NCBI RefSeq assembly: GCF_000315625.1 | Contig: NW_005434658.1 | Coordinates: 636,750 to 700,749 of the forward strand | Direction of reading: 5' to 3' | From: Guillardia theta CCMP2712 | Taxonomy: Eukaryota; Cryptophyceae; Pyrenomonadales; Geminigeraceae | DNA length: 64,000 nt | Part shown: positions 23,500-34,968 of the stretch, in pieces | Layout of the letters: each line of letters begins with the position of its first letter | How positions within the stretch are numbered: the stretch's first letter is position 1 | The notes under the pieces: model-generated | Seen by the model: the letters and a program-made list of their open reading frames with translations, nothing else | What the model was told of the DNA's origin: nothing | Databases searched by the model: none | Made by a program: the position numbers and the translations under genes

Positions 23500-24456
23500 G
23501 GTGGAAGGTTGGTCGATGACAGCAGCGACGATTATCTATGAAACCTTCATCTTCCCACGCTTTCTGCTACACATCTCAAACAAAATGATAATAATCAGAA
23601 CAAGGGTCACAAAAGCACAGGAATGATCTAATCCTTTCAGTCTCCTCTAGAGTTTGCTCCCAAAAGCACTTACTTGACCTCTTGTCTAATACTTTTCCAC
23701 TCCCTACCCTCATTTCCATGCTCTCCCCTGCACTGCGCTCTCTGCGCTCTCTGCGCTCTCTGCGCTCTCTGCCCTCGCTGACTTGCTCTCGCCCCCCCCC
23801 CCCCCCCCCCTTCCTCTTCCCTCCCCCTGCCACCAGCTCCTCTCCTCCTCTCCCTCCTCCCACCCACTTCCTCTTCGCTCTTCTGCATGCTCTCACTGTA
23901 AAACGCACTGCAACATTTTACTTGCCAGGTCGGTCAGGGTGCCTGAGGTCTTGTTTTTGAGGGTGGGGTACACAATGATTTGTTGAAAAAGAGGGGTGAT
24001 CATTAGTGAAAACCACGGGTAGTGTTTTATGTAAGCACCCAAGATGAAGGTCATCGACAACGCGAACTGGGGATGAGGCCCGCAACATGCTATCCTGGCC
24101 CGCCCCAGTATGAATCAAGTGAAGGGGAATGAGCGGGGAAGAGGGCTTTGAGCACAGTTTCTAGAAGTTCACGATGGCGTCGAGATCGGAGGGAGAGCGC
24201 AGGGGAGCCGGAGATAGGAGGAGGAGAAGGAGGAGGAGAGGGGAGAGAGGAGAGGAAGGGTATAAGACGACGAGGAAAGTTGCGAAGGAGAGAGGGAGAG
24301 AGAAGATGCGAGGATGAGAGAGGAGGATGAGTTGGGGGGAAGGAAAGGGGGAAGGAAATGAACCCTGAAGAGAACAATGAGTTCTCAGATCCTGTCATGA
24401 CCTTTCAAATCTCAATCAGGAAAACTAAGAAAACATTTCTGCAAGAGCGAAGAAAC
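23500..24456. other. Intergenic region with simple repeats
   Basis: Contains a 9-10-bp CTCTGCGCT tandem repeat (about 23733-23775), a 19-base C homopolymer (23792-23810), and a GAGGAG-rich purine block (24190-24360). No gene is supported. The flanking genes are divergent (fibrillin minus, Fes1 plus), so promoters must lie here, but I cannot place them. Confidence 0.5.
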
Positions 24457-26639
24457 ATGGCGGATAATCCAATGTACAAGGTATTTTACCTTGGACGACG
24501 CTCCCGACCCATCTCTGATATTGTTTTGCTCGCCTCAGGCCATCTTGAAATGGTCTCTATCGCAGGCAATCACTTTTCTGCTCCACATTGTCCTCCTTAC
24601 TCTTGTCGTCAGACGGACGGGATATCATCTACCGAGGTCTCGGAGATGGACAAAGAGGTACGACCGGTCTCGCCTGCTGCTCTCCTGCTCTGACGTTGCT
24701 GCCCACCCTCCCCCCCACCTCGCACAGAAACGGGAGTTTCTCGACAAGGTGTCCGTCAACGGCTACGAGGCCTTATCGCTAAGCTCTCCCGTAGGTGATG
24801 TCTTCGATGGTGGAGGACGAGTCCAAGGTCTGACGCTGAAGACGGGTGGAGCCTTACGAGCTAACGAGCGGAGCAGACCATGAAAGAGCTCGTTGCCGCA
24901 CTGTCAGACCCTGAGGACACGATCGAGCAAGTGAGGGCGAAGGAGACTGTAAGAAACCTAGAGGGGGAGAGGGGGGGCGGCTGACGGCTCTGCTAAGGCG
25001 CTAGAGGAGCTGGTGGACAGATGCGACAAGATCGACTATGCTGTAGCCTTGCACTCGTTCGCCAACGGTTTGTTTCCTACGGTACCTCGCCCTGCCCCTC
25101 ATCCTGTCGTGACTGGCTCGCTCTAGATCGACCTCCTAGGGAGCTCGAAGCACGGGAGCATCCGCAGCCTTGCGGCGGAGCTGGTGGCCCTCTGCGTGAA
25201 GGACAACCCGCCGTGAGCGACGTGAGGGAGGAGAAGGCAGGGAGGATGACGAGGACGCAGATGTCAGGCCTGGGCGTTCGAGAGGGACGCTCTGAAGCTG
25301 CTGCTGGACCTGCACTCGGGGAGGGTTGGGGGGGAAGACGACGCTGTGGGGTGAGGGAGGGGAGGAGAGGGAGAGGGAGAGTTGAGCTGGAGACTCAGGG
25401 AGACTGAGCGGGTGAAGGCTATCTCTGCCATCTCAGCGCTGATTCAACACAATGATGATGCAATCAAGGCGTTTCTATGGGTGAGTAGAGCAGTGTTCGC
25501 TCGCTCTTGTTCTTACTCGTGCACTTGCCCTTGCTTCTCTTGCTCTTGCTGTTGCTCCTCTCGCTCTCATACTTGCTTCTTTTGCTGATGCTCCATCAGG
25601 CTGGAGGTCTCGACAACATGAGACAGGATCTCCACATGCAAGTGGGCGCACGACTCAGGGTAGGAAGAGGAGGAGGAGGAGGAGGAAGGAGGAGAAGGAG
25701 GAGGAGGAGGAGGAGGAGGAGGAGGAGGAGGAGGAGGAGGGAGGAGGAGGAGGAGGAGGAGGAGGAGGAGGGAGGAGGAGGAGGAGGAGGAGGAGGAGGA
25801 GGGAGGAGGAGGAGGAGGAGGAGGNNNNNNNNNNNNNNNNNNNNNNNNNNNNNNNNNNNNNNNNNNNNNNNNNNNNNNNNNNNNNNNNNNNNNNNNNNNN
25901 NNNNNNNNNNNNNNNNNNNNNNNNAAACAATTTAAAATTACTAGAGAAAAAATGCAACACTATATCCGCCTCTTTAATAGTAATTTTTAGACCCCCCCTA
26001 AAACACTCCCACTCTTCTTACTTGTGGACGCGGTGAATGGTGGAGGAGGAGGAGGAGGAGATGTTTAAATGATTTGTGCAGGGGAGAGCATGCTTTGTGC
26101 TTCAATGGTTGTTCGAGAGTTCGAAAGAAGCATGCAAGCAGGCGGTCGACAAGAGATTTGCTCCGCTTCTCTTTGCCATTCTCCTCGAATCGGAAGAAAT
26201 TGGTATGCAGGAGCAGGAAGGGAATCGAAAGGCGGGAAGAGGAGTGGTGGAGGTGAAGGTGGTGGTGGTGAGGGGGGGGGATGGAGGAGTATGAAAAATA
26301 GGAGGGAGAAGGGGAAGGGCGGGTGATGGGGATTTCTACTGATGAGGATGATTTTGGTGTTGGGAATGGAAGAGGAGGAGGCAACTGACGAGCACTTTTG
26401 CCTTCAGAGTATGCGGGGCGAGCGCTGCGAAGTCTGGTGAAATGCGACTCAACAAGTTGCGCCGAGCAGATCAGGGTAGAGGAAGGAGAGTGGAGGGCCA
26501 GGTTGAACAGGAGGTGAGGAGATACAGGTGATGTCTTTCACTGACCCTCTTGATGCTGCCCAGGTTGGAAAGTCTTTCATCCAGCGAGAGCGAGGACGAG
26601 AGGCAGATCGTCGAGGAGCTGGTGCGATTGTTGTCATGA
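24457..26639 (+). CDS. FES1: Fes1/HspBP1-type Hsp70 nucleotide-exchange factor (spans an assembly gap)
   Basis: The ATG at 24457 begins MADNPMYK. In-phase exons then give AILKWSLSQ (24539-24565), TDGISSTEVSEMDKE (24613 onward), KREFLDK, VMSSMVEDESK, TMKELVAALSDPEDTIEQ, ALEELVDRCDKIDYAVALHS and LLGSSKHGSIRSLAAELVAL. After these come ERVKAISAISALIQHND and AGGLDNMRQDLHMQVGARLR. Beyond the 100-N gap the gene resumes with FVLQWLFESSKEACKQAVDK, EYAGRALRSLVKCD and ends ESEDERQIVEELVRLLS at TGA 26637-26639. The LKWS...DG...MD...R-FL start and the ALEELVD..D..NA/YA Armadillo repeats are the signature of Fes1/HspBP1, cytosolic factors that release ADP from Hsp70. The intron after AILKWSLSQ begins GC (GCAATC), a probable GC-AG intron. 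Unsequenced intron, not coding sequence, seems to be lost in the gap. Confidence 0.85.
25660..25824. repeat. GAGGAG polypurine microsatellite ending at assembly gap
   Basis: More than 160 bp of almost uninterrupted GAG/GGA units that runs directly into the N block. The repeat is the likely cause of the gap. Confidence 0.95.
25825..25924. other. Assembly gap (100 N)
   Basis: Exactly 100 N, the conventional length for a gap of unknown size. It lies inside an intron of the Fes1-like gene. Confidence 0.99.
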
Positions 26640-26747
26640 CAGCAGCCGGAGGAGAAGACCGGGTCAAGTTGAAGTAAAAGTGTATCACAAGAGCTTCTCT
26701 CCTCTCCTACTGCTGCTGCCGCCGCCGCCGCGTCTCTTTCCCATTCA

Positions 26748-29700
26748 TCAGTTCTGCTGAGGATCCGCGTTGAAGAGATATTCCGCAAGGTAGTCGATGG
26801 GATCTTCAGGTCGGACCTGCGGAGCTCTAATGTCACGAAGAGCAAGAGGAGGAGGGAAAAGATGAAAGATGGAGAGGGAGGAAGAGGAAAAAAAAGGGGA
26901 GGGGAAGGGGGAGGGAACAAGAAGGAAAGGGAGAGGGGAAGGGGGAGGGGGAGGGGGAGGGGGAGGAAGAGGGGAGAGTGGGGGAGGGGGAGGAAGGAGG
27001 AAGCAAATCAACGGAGAAGGGCAAGACAAGAAGACAGAGGGGATGGAGACCTTGGCAACTTCTTGGAGGCCCCTTGTGAGGGTGGGCAGGACATTCTCTA
27101 TCAGATATTTCCTCATGGGCAGCGACCTCAAGTGGAGCGCTTCTCGCTCCTCCTCCTGCGCTCTTGTCAATCCTTCCCCTCCTCCTTCTCTCTCCCCCTT
27201 CCCTCTCCTCCACTCGCTCTCCGTCCTCCTCTGCCCCCCTCCCTCCGATGCCGACCTGGAGCCTTGCGAGCTTCCTGGCGTCGTTCTGCTTCTTCATCTC
27301 CCTCTCCGTTCGGCTCGCTTCCTCCTCCTCCTGTCGTCTCTTCAGCCACCGCACTCCCTCCTTCGACCCGAGGACCTTTTTCTTCGCCTCCGCCTCCGCC
27401 TGCTTCGCTTGCTCTCCCCTCATCCTCTCCTCCTCTCTCTACGTCGGGTCAGTGAGCATCGGATTCCACCACGTGCCCTCACCTTCCTCTTGGGTCCCTC
27501 CGGATCATAATTCCTCGGATTCCCGATAGACAACCTAATCTGTCCACTTTCATCAGCAGCTTGCCTTCCCTCCCTCCCTCCCTCCCTCCCTCCCTCCCTC
27601 CCTCCTCGTACTCTCCCGCTTCCTACTCGCTCCTCCACCGCACCTTATCTTGGATGAACTGCAGCGGATTATCGCAGACTATGTCGACGACTTGCTGGCA
27701 TCCCTGGGGGCTGTCAAGGATGCGCAGCCAGGGCAGGAGGAGCTGACCTTGTTCCTGTTGCTCTTGTAGACTCCCAAACATCCCTGCTGTACTCCTTCCT
27801 CGTCGACTAGGTTCGCTTCCTTAAACGCCTTCAGCCCCTCCAAGACCTTCTCCTCCGTCTCCCCCTCGGCCTCCGCCTGCGACCGCGTCAGGCGCAAAAG
27901 GAATTGGTTGAGTTTGAGGAAGACGAAGAAATGAGGAGGATGCCCATATGAAGGGGAGAAGCAGGAGGATCGGAGGAGGAAGAGCAGGAACACGAGGAGG
28001 AGAGAATATGAAATCCTTCAAACCTGTTCCTGCGGCAACTCAGAGATTCTCTTGAGGATGAATTCTTCCTCAGCCACTAGGTGGAAGACAGTCTGAGGGA
28101 GAGGAGCGAGCGGCGCTCGGGGCTCCTCCCCCGCAGCAGGCTCTCCGCCCTCGTTCTCTGCCACCCCCTCGCCCTCCGGCTCCACCTGTAGGAGGAGGAG
28201 TCGAAGTCAGCACGAAGGAGGAGGAGTCAAAGTCAGCAGGAAGGAGGAGGAGTCGAAGTCAGCAGGAAGGAGGAGGAGTCGAAGTGTGCAGGAAGGAGGA
28301 GGGGTCGAAGTAAGCAGGAAGGAGGAGGGGTCGAAGTCAGCAGGAGCCTCTCACAGCCATGGGTACGCACACGCACCTTGTCCACATCAAACAGCATCTC
28401 AAGCGCCTCCTTGGAGTCCGGGAAGTTCTCGAGCACGTACCCCTGGTTGCGGCATGCGGGGGTCGCAAGCTTCCTCTGCACGGCCTCCACGATCAGCTCC
28501 AACGGGACCTCCCCATCCTCCTCGATCTCCTTGAGCTTGACCGAGAGGTTCGTCCCTAGCTTCGGGTCCTCCTCGTACGAGGGCTTGTTCCTGTACTCCT
28601 TCACGAGCTCCTTGGTGTCGATCAGGGTCACGTTGTACTCTTGTGCGAAATCCCGGGCAAGGAACAGCTTTCCCTCCTCCGTTGGGTACCAGACTGAGGT
28701 AGGAGGGCCGTAGAAGAGCACCCGAACAGGCTGCAGCATCCGCCACTCCCGGTATTCATTGACCACCCTTTCGATGTTTGCGACAAAACCGGTCCCAGCC
28801 ACCCACGAGCTGCTCTCCTCGCCGTACCCGATGACTTCACCGTGCTTGAAGGTCATGGACATGTTCAGCTCAAGGAAGACCGAGTTGATGTGCGGCTCCT
28901 TCTCCTGCGTCATCAGCTCCAGATACTCCTCCTGATCGCACTCCTTTACGTCCCCGAACTGCAGGGCCGAGGAAATGGCGGCCGCCACCTCCTTCAACGT
29001 GCACTCTGCCTTGTCAACAGCGAGCAGGGAGTTGTTGGGAAGGTCCGTCGGACAGGTCAGGGCCACTTCCAGCACCATCCCAGCAAGATCCGCAACGTGG
29101 ATCATGGGGATCTTGTTCGAGCCAGGTTGGATGATGGGCAGAGCCATGTGAGTGCCCAGCCAGGCCCACTTGAACAGAGAGTGGAAGACGCTCTCCCCGC
29201 ACCCATACTGCACTCCCGACCAGACGACGTAGGTCTTGAGCTTGTCCTTCTTGATGTTGCCCTTGTTAATGATCAAGTTCTCAACCGCTACCTGCGCCTT
29301 GTAGTTGGGGTGCGGGCGTCTGTCCATATGGTCCTCTGCCGTCAGAGCATGTGACATCTTCTCTGCATACGCACTCATAGCAGCCTCGTCATCAGCTGCT
29401 GGGATCTTCACGCTGTTCCCTGCCCAACTCAGCAAGTTCGACACTCCAATCAAAACCTTCTCCGTCTCGTCCTCAGGGTTCTCTGCATAATCATACTTGA
29501 GGAGGATCTTGAGCGCTGTTGTAGCTTCTTGTGGATCACTGGAGATGTCGTAGACGATGATGTCTGATGAGAGAAGTGCCTTCTTCAGCGCTGATGGGTC
29601 ATTCTTATCGATGATGCTATCAGCCCAGCTCACGGAGCTTCTAGGGTTGGTGAGACATCCGCACAGGATCCGCTCATCCCCTTCTGCTGCATGCTTCTTG

Positions 29701-29819
29701 GCATGCTGACCCAGAACCTGTCCAAGGTAGCTATCTAACTGGTAGATGAAGATCTTCTTTCCTCCTCCTGCCCCTGCTCCTCCTCCTCCACCAGCACCAC
29801 CCGCTCCTCCCGCCGGCAT
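26748..29819 (-). CDS. AK7: Adenylate kinase 7-like axonemal protein (AK7) with degenerate kinase motifs
   Basis: The ATG at 29819 begins a glycine-rich leader and KKIFIYQLDSYLGQVLGQ. A reductase-like N-terminal domain follows (RRPHPNYKAQVAVENLI; KTYVVWSGVQYGCGESVFH; WAWLGTHMALPIIQPGSNKI), then a linker FVANIERVVNEYREWRMLQP and the adenylate-kinase domain. Later exons give CRNQGYVLENFPDSKEALEM, LSIGNPRNYDPEG, a charged coiled coil, then LHLRSLPMRKYLIENVLPTL and RPEDPIDYLAEYLF, the Dpy-30-type C-terminus. The full domain order equals human AK7, a protein of motile cilia and flagella. The P-loop is not canonical: after FYGPP there is an insertion (TSVWYPTE) and the Lys is followed by Leu (EGKLF). 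The DGFP-R/K position reads ENFPD. ATP:AMP phosphotransfer is probably weak or lost. Stop is at 26750-26748. Confidence 0.9.
27565..27606. repeat. CCCT tetranucleotide repeat in AK7 intron
   Basis: About ten CCCT units on the plus strand. Confidence 0.9.
28197..28345. repeat. ~27-bp minisatellite in AK7 intron
   Basis: Five or six imperfect units beginning GGAGGAGGAG and containing TCGAAGTCAGCAGGAA. The array follows the exon ending ALEMLFDVDK on the minus strand. The long open frame that reads through it is not coding. Confidence 0.85.
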
Positions 29820-30564
29820 TGTCAACGGCTTTTTTCCGTTACCAACCGAACGGTTTTCCTTGTCCAGTTCCCGGGTCTCGGACTCCGATTCGGGTGACCG
29901 TGCTGACCTCAGTTACAGTGAACGGCGACGCCCGCCGGGGTGCCGCCCGGTGTGACTGCCGGGCCGCCGGCGGCACCGGCCGTCACGACCCGGTGGGCCC
30001 GCGCCCCCGGTTACTGAAGCCAGCCGCTCCGTCACCGTACGGTACCGGCCTCCGACAGTCACGTCCGGCCGCGGCGGCGCGCCGGGCCGCACGCCGGGCC
30101 ACTGCCGGTGGCATCACCGCCTGGCATCAGCCTGGTCGTACAGCCGCGTGACAGCCCACTGCCAGGCCTGAGACCGTGAAAGCAGTTAACCCGACCCGAC
30201 GCTCTACACTGAGTCACGATGGCCCGGCGGCAGCGGCACAGATCACTGATGCCATATCGAATAGTAAACGGAGTGCGACGGTTCAACTCCGCCGTGACTC
30301 TGCGCGGCCGTAATTTGCATGCGGTAATGATTAAATGCTGTATTATATGACAAAATAGATGGAAAGTCATAAACTGTCGCACAAGTTGCCCCGGGCTGCG
30401 ATTGAATTCCTTGCCGCTGCCGCGGCGCTCCAGGGAGAATATAAACACACTAAAAATAAACAATGGGAGAGTGAGCCGTATGCCCTTTCTTATTTACATC
30501 GTTGCCAGCTGATCCAAATGTCACAAACCTGGCCTTTGCAGACGCAGGTTTTCACCGTGCTTCA
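29820..30564. other. GC-rich island and short unassigned segment
   Basis: About 29835-30320 is GC-rich, with CCGGGCC, ACGGTT and CCGTACGGTACC words shared with the islands near 17.8, 43.8, 46.4-47.9, 50.6 and 57 kb. It begins only a few bases upstream of the AK7 start codon. 30320-30564 has more balanced composition, with one 69-codon plus ORF that I cannot support. Confidence 0.6.
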
Positions 30565-31268
30565 CTAATTGGAATGTAAGCTCAGGAGCGCAGACACCGC
30601 ATCCTTCAATTCCGTATCTCCACTGGCAGGGCTTGCGCTTCCCTCATTTGAAGATGATGTATGACCGGAGTAGCTCATCTCAGTTGTACCATCACTGCCA
30701 TGATCGCTGCTCTCTGCTGCCTCAAAAGTCGAAGTGCTCATCACTGGCATCGGCGTCCGCATCTCCTTGTACGGCCATTTCATGATCCCCAACTTTCGAC
30801 AGACTTTCTTGATCGCTGTCTGACAGATTCCCTGCAGAACAACTCAGCAATCGATCTCTCCGCAGTTCAAATGTTCCTCACCAGCCGTTTGGCAGCGACA
30901 TGCAGGGGCATGCCGTAGAACTTCTCAAGCAGATCAAGGGTGAGAACAACCGGACCCCTGCCTCCCCCTGGGCGAGATTGCCCTGCCTTCCTCCTTGGGA
31001 AGAGAGTAATGATATCATCGTTGTTGCTCCCTCCATTCGATGTCGTGATGTCGACAGTCTTCTCGGCTGTAGACATGTGCGGCAGTACCTCTTGGGATGG
31101 CGCGAAAGGTTGTGTCTTGATAGGGGCCAGACATCCGAGGGTCCCCTGAAGTGGAGAATTCAAGTGGGGAAGCTTGAAATGCTGTGGCATCTCGGCCTTG
31201 AAATTGAGCAGCGATGATGTGAGGATCGGTGGGAGAGTGATGGGGATATGACTTTGTAGGGAAGCCAT
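30565..31268 (-). CDS. RWP-RK domain transcription factor 1
   Basis: Two exons: 31268-30882 (ATG at 31268) and 30831-30565, phase 0, 217 residues. A low-complexity N-terminus precedes the RWP-RK domain at about residues 110-155: VVLTLDLLEKFYGMPLHVAA, KRL, then after the intron GICQTAIKKVCRKLGIMKWP followed by YKE. The consensus ends RWPxRK; here it is KWPYKE, so the signature is relaxed but the helix pattern is intact. The tail is serine-rich and ends LLSLHSN. RWP-RK proteins are DNA-binding regulators of nitrogen response, gametogenesis and mating type in plants and algae. The intron splits the domain at the same codon as in the two RWP-RK genes at 48-50 kb, supporting common descent. Upstream exons cannot be excluded. 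The target genes are unknown. Confidence 0.8.
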
Positions 31269-33882
31269 GGATGGTGGAAAAATCTTGTCGATTGACCAGC
31301 AGAACAGAAGGGGCACTTGCCTGTGAAGTGGTCAGCATGATCCATGGAAAGCATTTCAAGGGAAACAAACAAGCACTAAAGAGATTCATGAAACACGGCT
31401 TTCAATCATACAAGGCGATCGGAAGCTGAGTCATGGCCCTTGCAAATTCTCACAATGGAGGTGAGACACAAGGAAATGAAAGGGCAAGAAAAGGCAAGAA
31501 AGCCGGATCAAATTCATCACGTGGCCTTGCTTTTGCAAGGTGATGTACAGAAGTACTCGTTTCAATAGCTAAAAGATGCTGGGATGTCTACGGGTACAAG
31601 GTTGAACCTGCACGAGCATGATATGGTGGGTCACATCGCGTGCTTACACATGTGGAGCTGCGTGAACATAGAATTCCCCTCCCTCAATTCAGAAGAACCC
31701 ATGGTGCACTCCTACCACTAATTTGGAAGGAGAGGAGAGTGAAGAGGGCACAAGGAGCGATCGCAACAGCGGTCAGTGGAGGATGACGAGGGAGGGTGCT
31801 GGTGGAAGGGAATGGGGGCGGGACGGATGCAACGAGGAGGCCGAGACACTCGAGCCACCTCAGTTGGCGTACAGAAAAAGGGGTAGGGTGGTGGGAGAAA
31901 CAGGGGTGGGTAATTTGATATTGGGGGGTAAAGATGTACCATGTGAGGTGGGTTACCTTGAGACACGCAAGGGTGGGTACTATAAAAGTATTTAGGGTGG
32001 AGTAAAAAGGAGAAGCAGGGGAGGGGTGGAGGGGAGGGAGGGTAACCCCACGTGATCCGAGGGTGAGAAGATCATCTCCAGGGGTAGGGTCTTTACCCCT
32101 CTACTTTACCATGGAAAAATATACCCCACCCCATCCCCTCCCCGGAGCCTGGCTCATCACCCCCGACTGACCCACTATTTAGCTGGGTAACCCCTCCTGG
32201 ATGTACCACTACCGGTCTGAAGATAGCATCTATCGTGTGTTTCAGGGGTGCTCCTTTGACCCTCACCTATCCTAAAATGTACCCCACCACCATGCTTACT
32301 ACCGCACTGTGTGAATACCCCGGCCTCAAGAACCATCCAGTATCCCATGCGTTCAGGGTTCATCGCGGAACACCAGTGACGATGAGCTGTCCTCACTTCT
32401 TGGGGTAGCTCGAACAGATAGGGTGGGTCTTAGGGCATGCTCATGGGGTGGGTGGTAGAATGGGGGTGATATGGGATGCAGAATCCGCCAACAAGGAGGA
32501 ACATGTAGGATGGTCCTATGAGGGTCTTACGATGAATAGGACAAATTTAGAGGACATTGGACCCAGGGGTCCTTTGGGCTACAGTCCTATTGGTAGTTTG
32601 GGCTTAAGGATACGTGTGGGTGGGGTATAGCAGGTACGTGTTCATTTAACACGTTTGAGGGGGTGTATACCCTTCAAAGAAGTTGACTTTGAGGGGTGGG
32701 TCATAGCTAATGCCATGGAGTGGTAGGGTAGGGCGATTCCACCCCACCCGGGTCGTATTCCAAGATTAGACAGTGTGTAGTAAAAGCATGGGGGATGAAC
32801 ACCCCTCGTTTGGAGTGAGAAAATAGGGTGATGGAATTGTAGATACCTCCGAAGATCATCATGTGGTGGGGTGCACTTGGAGCAAGGGGTGATCGATGGG
32901 GAAATGTACGGTACTGGGATGTCATGTCGTTCCTGAAACTGATGGTGGGTCATCTTACAAGGAAGCGGCAGTGTGGCTGCAGGGGTCTCATGCCAACAAG
33001 AGGGGGTGTATTGCAAGAGGGGTAGGGTACTCAAAGTGTTGGGATTGGGAAGGTGGAATGAATGGGGTGGGGTGTGATGCTGGAAGTGGTCAAATTGGTA
33101 TCGGACGGGTAGTGCTCCTTTCTGATCCCTTTGCTCGAATTCTTGAACGGTTTGACATGGGTAGTAGACTCTTCAAGGGGACATTTTCAGATCAAACTCT
33201 ATGGTAAAAAGGGGGTATTTGAAGAGAACCTTGAGTTGAGGTGGGTGGGGTACCTTCGTAGTGACACTTCTTCCTGTGGGTGGTATGCACAGAGGGGGAC
33301 CGCGTGAAGAAACTCCTCCAGTAGGGGGTGAGGTATTCACCAGGATGTCCTTGAGAAGGCTGTGTAGGGGTGGGTACACTAAGAGTAGGGTGAAGGATTC
33401 ACAGAGTGGTGGGGGGTAAGGGTGCGTCTGGGGCGTAGGAATGGGGGCGATCTGTACTTGCTTTGAAAAACATTAGGAACGACATGGTGGTCTCACAGCG
33501 TTCTGGAGATTGTACTGCAGAAGGTGGGTGAACAAGCCAGAAAATAAGGGTGGGGGTCTTTAAGCACCGGGTACTGAAGGAGGGACGGTTGCACAAATGT
33601 TTTTACATAAAAACTAATTTTAAACTGGAGGCGAGGAGTTCCTGCCACTACCGGTAGTTTTATCTGAAAGAAGATGGGTAGGCATCTTTATGTGTGCTAC
33701 AGGGGTGTCTCGGCAGCTTCGGGGGAAAACTGGCAACTTTGGACGCGCCGGGCCCGCCAGTAACTCCGACGACCGGGAAAACCATATTTTCCTCGTACTG
33801 ATTTTTAACTTAACTTTGAGTAAAAAAAGGACCATCCGTGAAGTTTGTGGATTTTTTTGGCGGGTAGTCGGGAATTTGTGCC
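31269..33882. other. G-rich, strand-asymmetric repeat region
   Basis: From about 31840 to 33560 the plus strand is crowded with GGGGTA, GGGTGGG and GGGGTGGG words. There are a few C-rich patches near 32080-32170 and 32730-32760. No exon has coding character. 31400-31700 is of ordinary composition and empty. The short repeat shared with 43.4-43.7 kb lies at 33791-33833. Confidence 0.6.
33791..33833 (-). repeat. Dispersed short repeat, copy A (inverted)
   Basis: The reverse complement reads TTTACTCAAAGTTAAGTTAA then AAATCAGTACGAGG. It is identical in its core to three copies at 43.4-43.7 kb. Confidence 0.85.
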
Positions 33883-34883
33883 ATGCAGGCAGTGACGGCA
33901 GCACAAGATCACTTACGAGCGCTGCATGGCAGACTAAGGGAGCTCATCGCGAAAGGTGGAGAACTCAGAGACAAGCAACGAGCTTGCTCCAAAGAATTTG
34001 ATGTCTTGGACAATATACAAAGTTCTGATTTGAAACAACTTGCCGACAGCGAGGTTTCGTGCGTCACTGTTGACCACGACTCCTGCGTGCAGGCCCGAAA
34101 GTTGGAAACCATGAAATCTCGGCTGAAACATTTAGAGCAAATAGCGAATCAATTGTCTGTAGAAGATGCTAAAAGAAGGTATCAGTTACAGTTGTAGGAT
34201 TATTTGGGGTTGAGTTTTATGGTCCAAAGAGCAGAATTTGGTAAATACAAGGATTCCTTGCTTTCTTTACCGGATTCCTACTATACCCAGGATATGCTGG
34301 TAACAATCTTAACTGGAATTTTAAGAATGAGTGATGATGGATTAAAGGATGCCAGGAAAGAATTGTTCGAGGTTGAGTGCCTTCTCCATGATGCCGAGAG
34401 TCTCAAGAAAGTTCATTCGCAAATTAGCTCCAGAATCAACGCTCTTCTCTTAGAAAACTCTGACCTTGCAGTGTCACTATGTACTGTTGAAGGCGAAATC
34501 AAGAACCTCGAGAACGTCATCAAGAAAGAAGAAGCAAAACTGGATTGGCTGACTTTTGACAGGAATGAAATCGTTCAAGGGTAAAAACATGCTGTTCGCT
34601 CTTTGGCTTTTTGGCTGACATTGACATCATATTATGCCTTTGAAGCAAGAGAGAAGAATGCGACAATAACTTAGCAGGTTCTCTCGTCAAACTTTGCGGC
34701 GACGATACTAATTTCTTGTCTTTTTCTTTGGTGTATGTGTGTGTGTGTGGTGTTTTAGAGCTTGCATTTCTGGGCAATCTAATCTGTGAACGTGAACTTC
34801 AATTGAAGACGGCGAAAACGAAAGAGGCCGCACTTGTGGAGGAAAACAAGAAACTCAAAGGATTGATGCATCGCTCGATTTGA
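33883..34883 (+). CDS. Coiled-coil protein, function unknown
   Basis: The start ATG at 33883 gives MQAVTAAQDHLRALHGRLRE and continues as heptad-rich helix (ARKLETMKSRLKHLEQIANQ). A second exon (about 34235-34580) gives LKDARKELFEVECLLHDAES, then INALLLENSDLAVSLCTVEG and LENVIKKEEAKLDWLTFDRN. A third exon (about 34760-34883) ends ALVEENKKLKGLMHRSI before TGA 34881-34883. AATAAA at 34960-34965 is a plausible poly(A) signal and falls just past the end of the convergent YqaJ gene's stop. No known domain was recognised beyond coiled coil. It could be a cytoskeletal or centriolar structural protein. Confidence 0.55.
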
Positions 34884-34968
34884 GCCAAGCATTTGCATCG
34901 CACAAACGAATTCGTTCAAATGACGAAAACCATGCTCTTGTTGTTTTCAAAAGAATAACAATAAATGC

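Noticed and set aside
25507-25960. ORFs running through the N block
   Set aside because: They consist of polypurine repeat and unknown bases; the real reading frame here is the Fes1 gene with the gap in an intron.
28233-28400. C-terminal extension of the long AK7 ORF through TSTPPPSC repeats
   Set aside because: The AK7 exon ends with a GTGCGT donor after FDVDK; the extension is the 27-bp intronic minisatellite.
30359-30568. 69-codon ORF (starting MESHKLSHKLPRAAIEF) beside the RWP-RK gene
   Set aside because: It has some coding look, but no recognisable motif, splice context or partner exon. It could be a decayed element fragment; the evidence is too weak to call.
31840-33560. G-rich stretch as an internal telomere
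   Set aside because: Units are irregular and no exact tandem telomere repeat is present; kept only as a G-tract observation.
33690-34001. Protein similarity between ORFs at 33.7 kb and 43.4-43.7 kb (VLIFNLTLSK)
   Set aside because: The shared peptide is a translation of the short dispersed DNA repeat on either strand, not a gene family.
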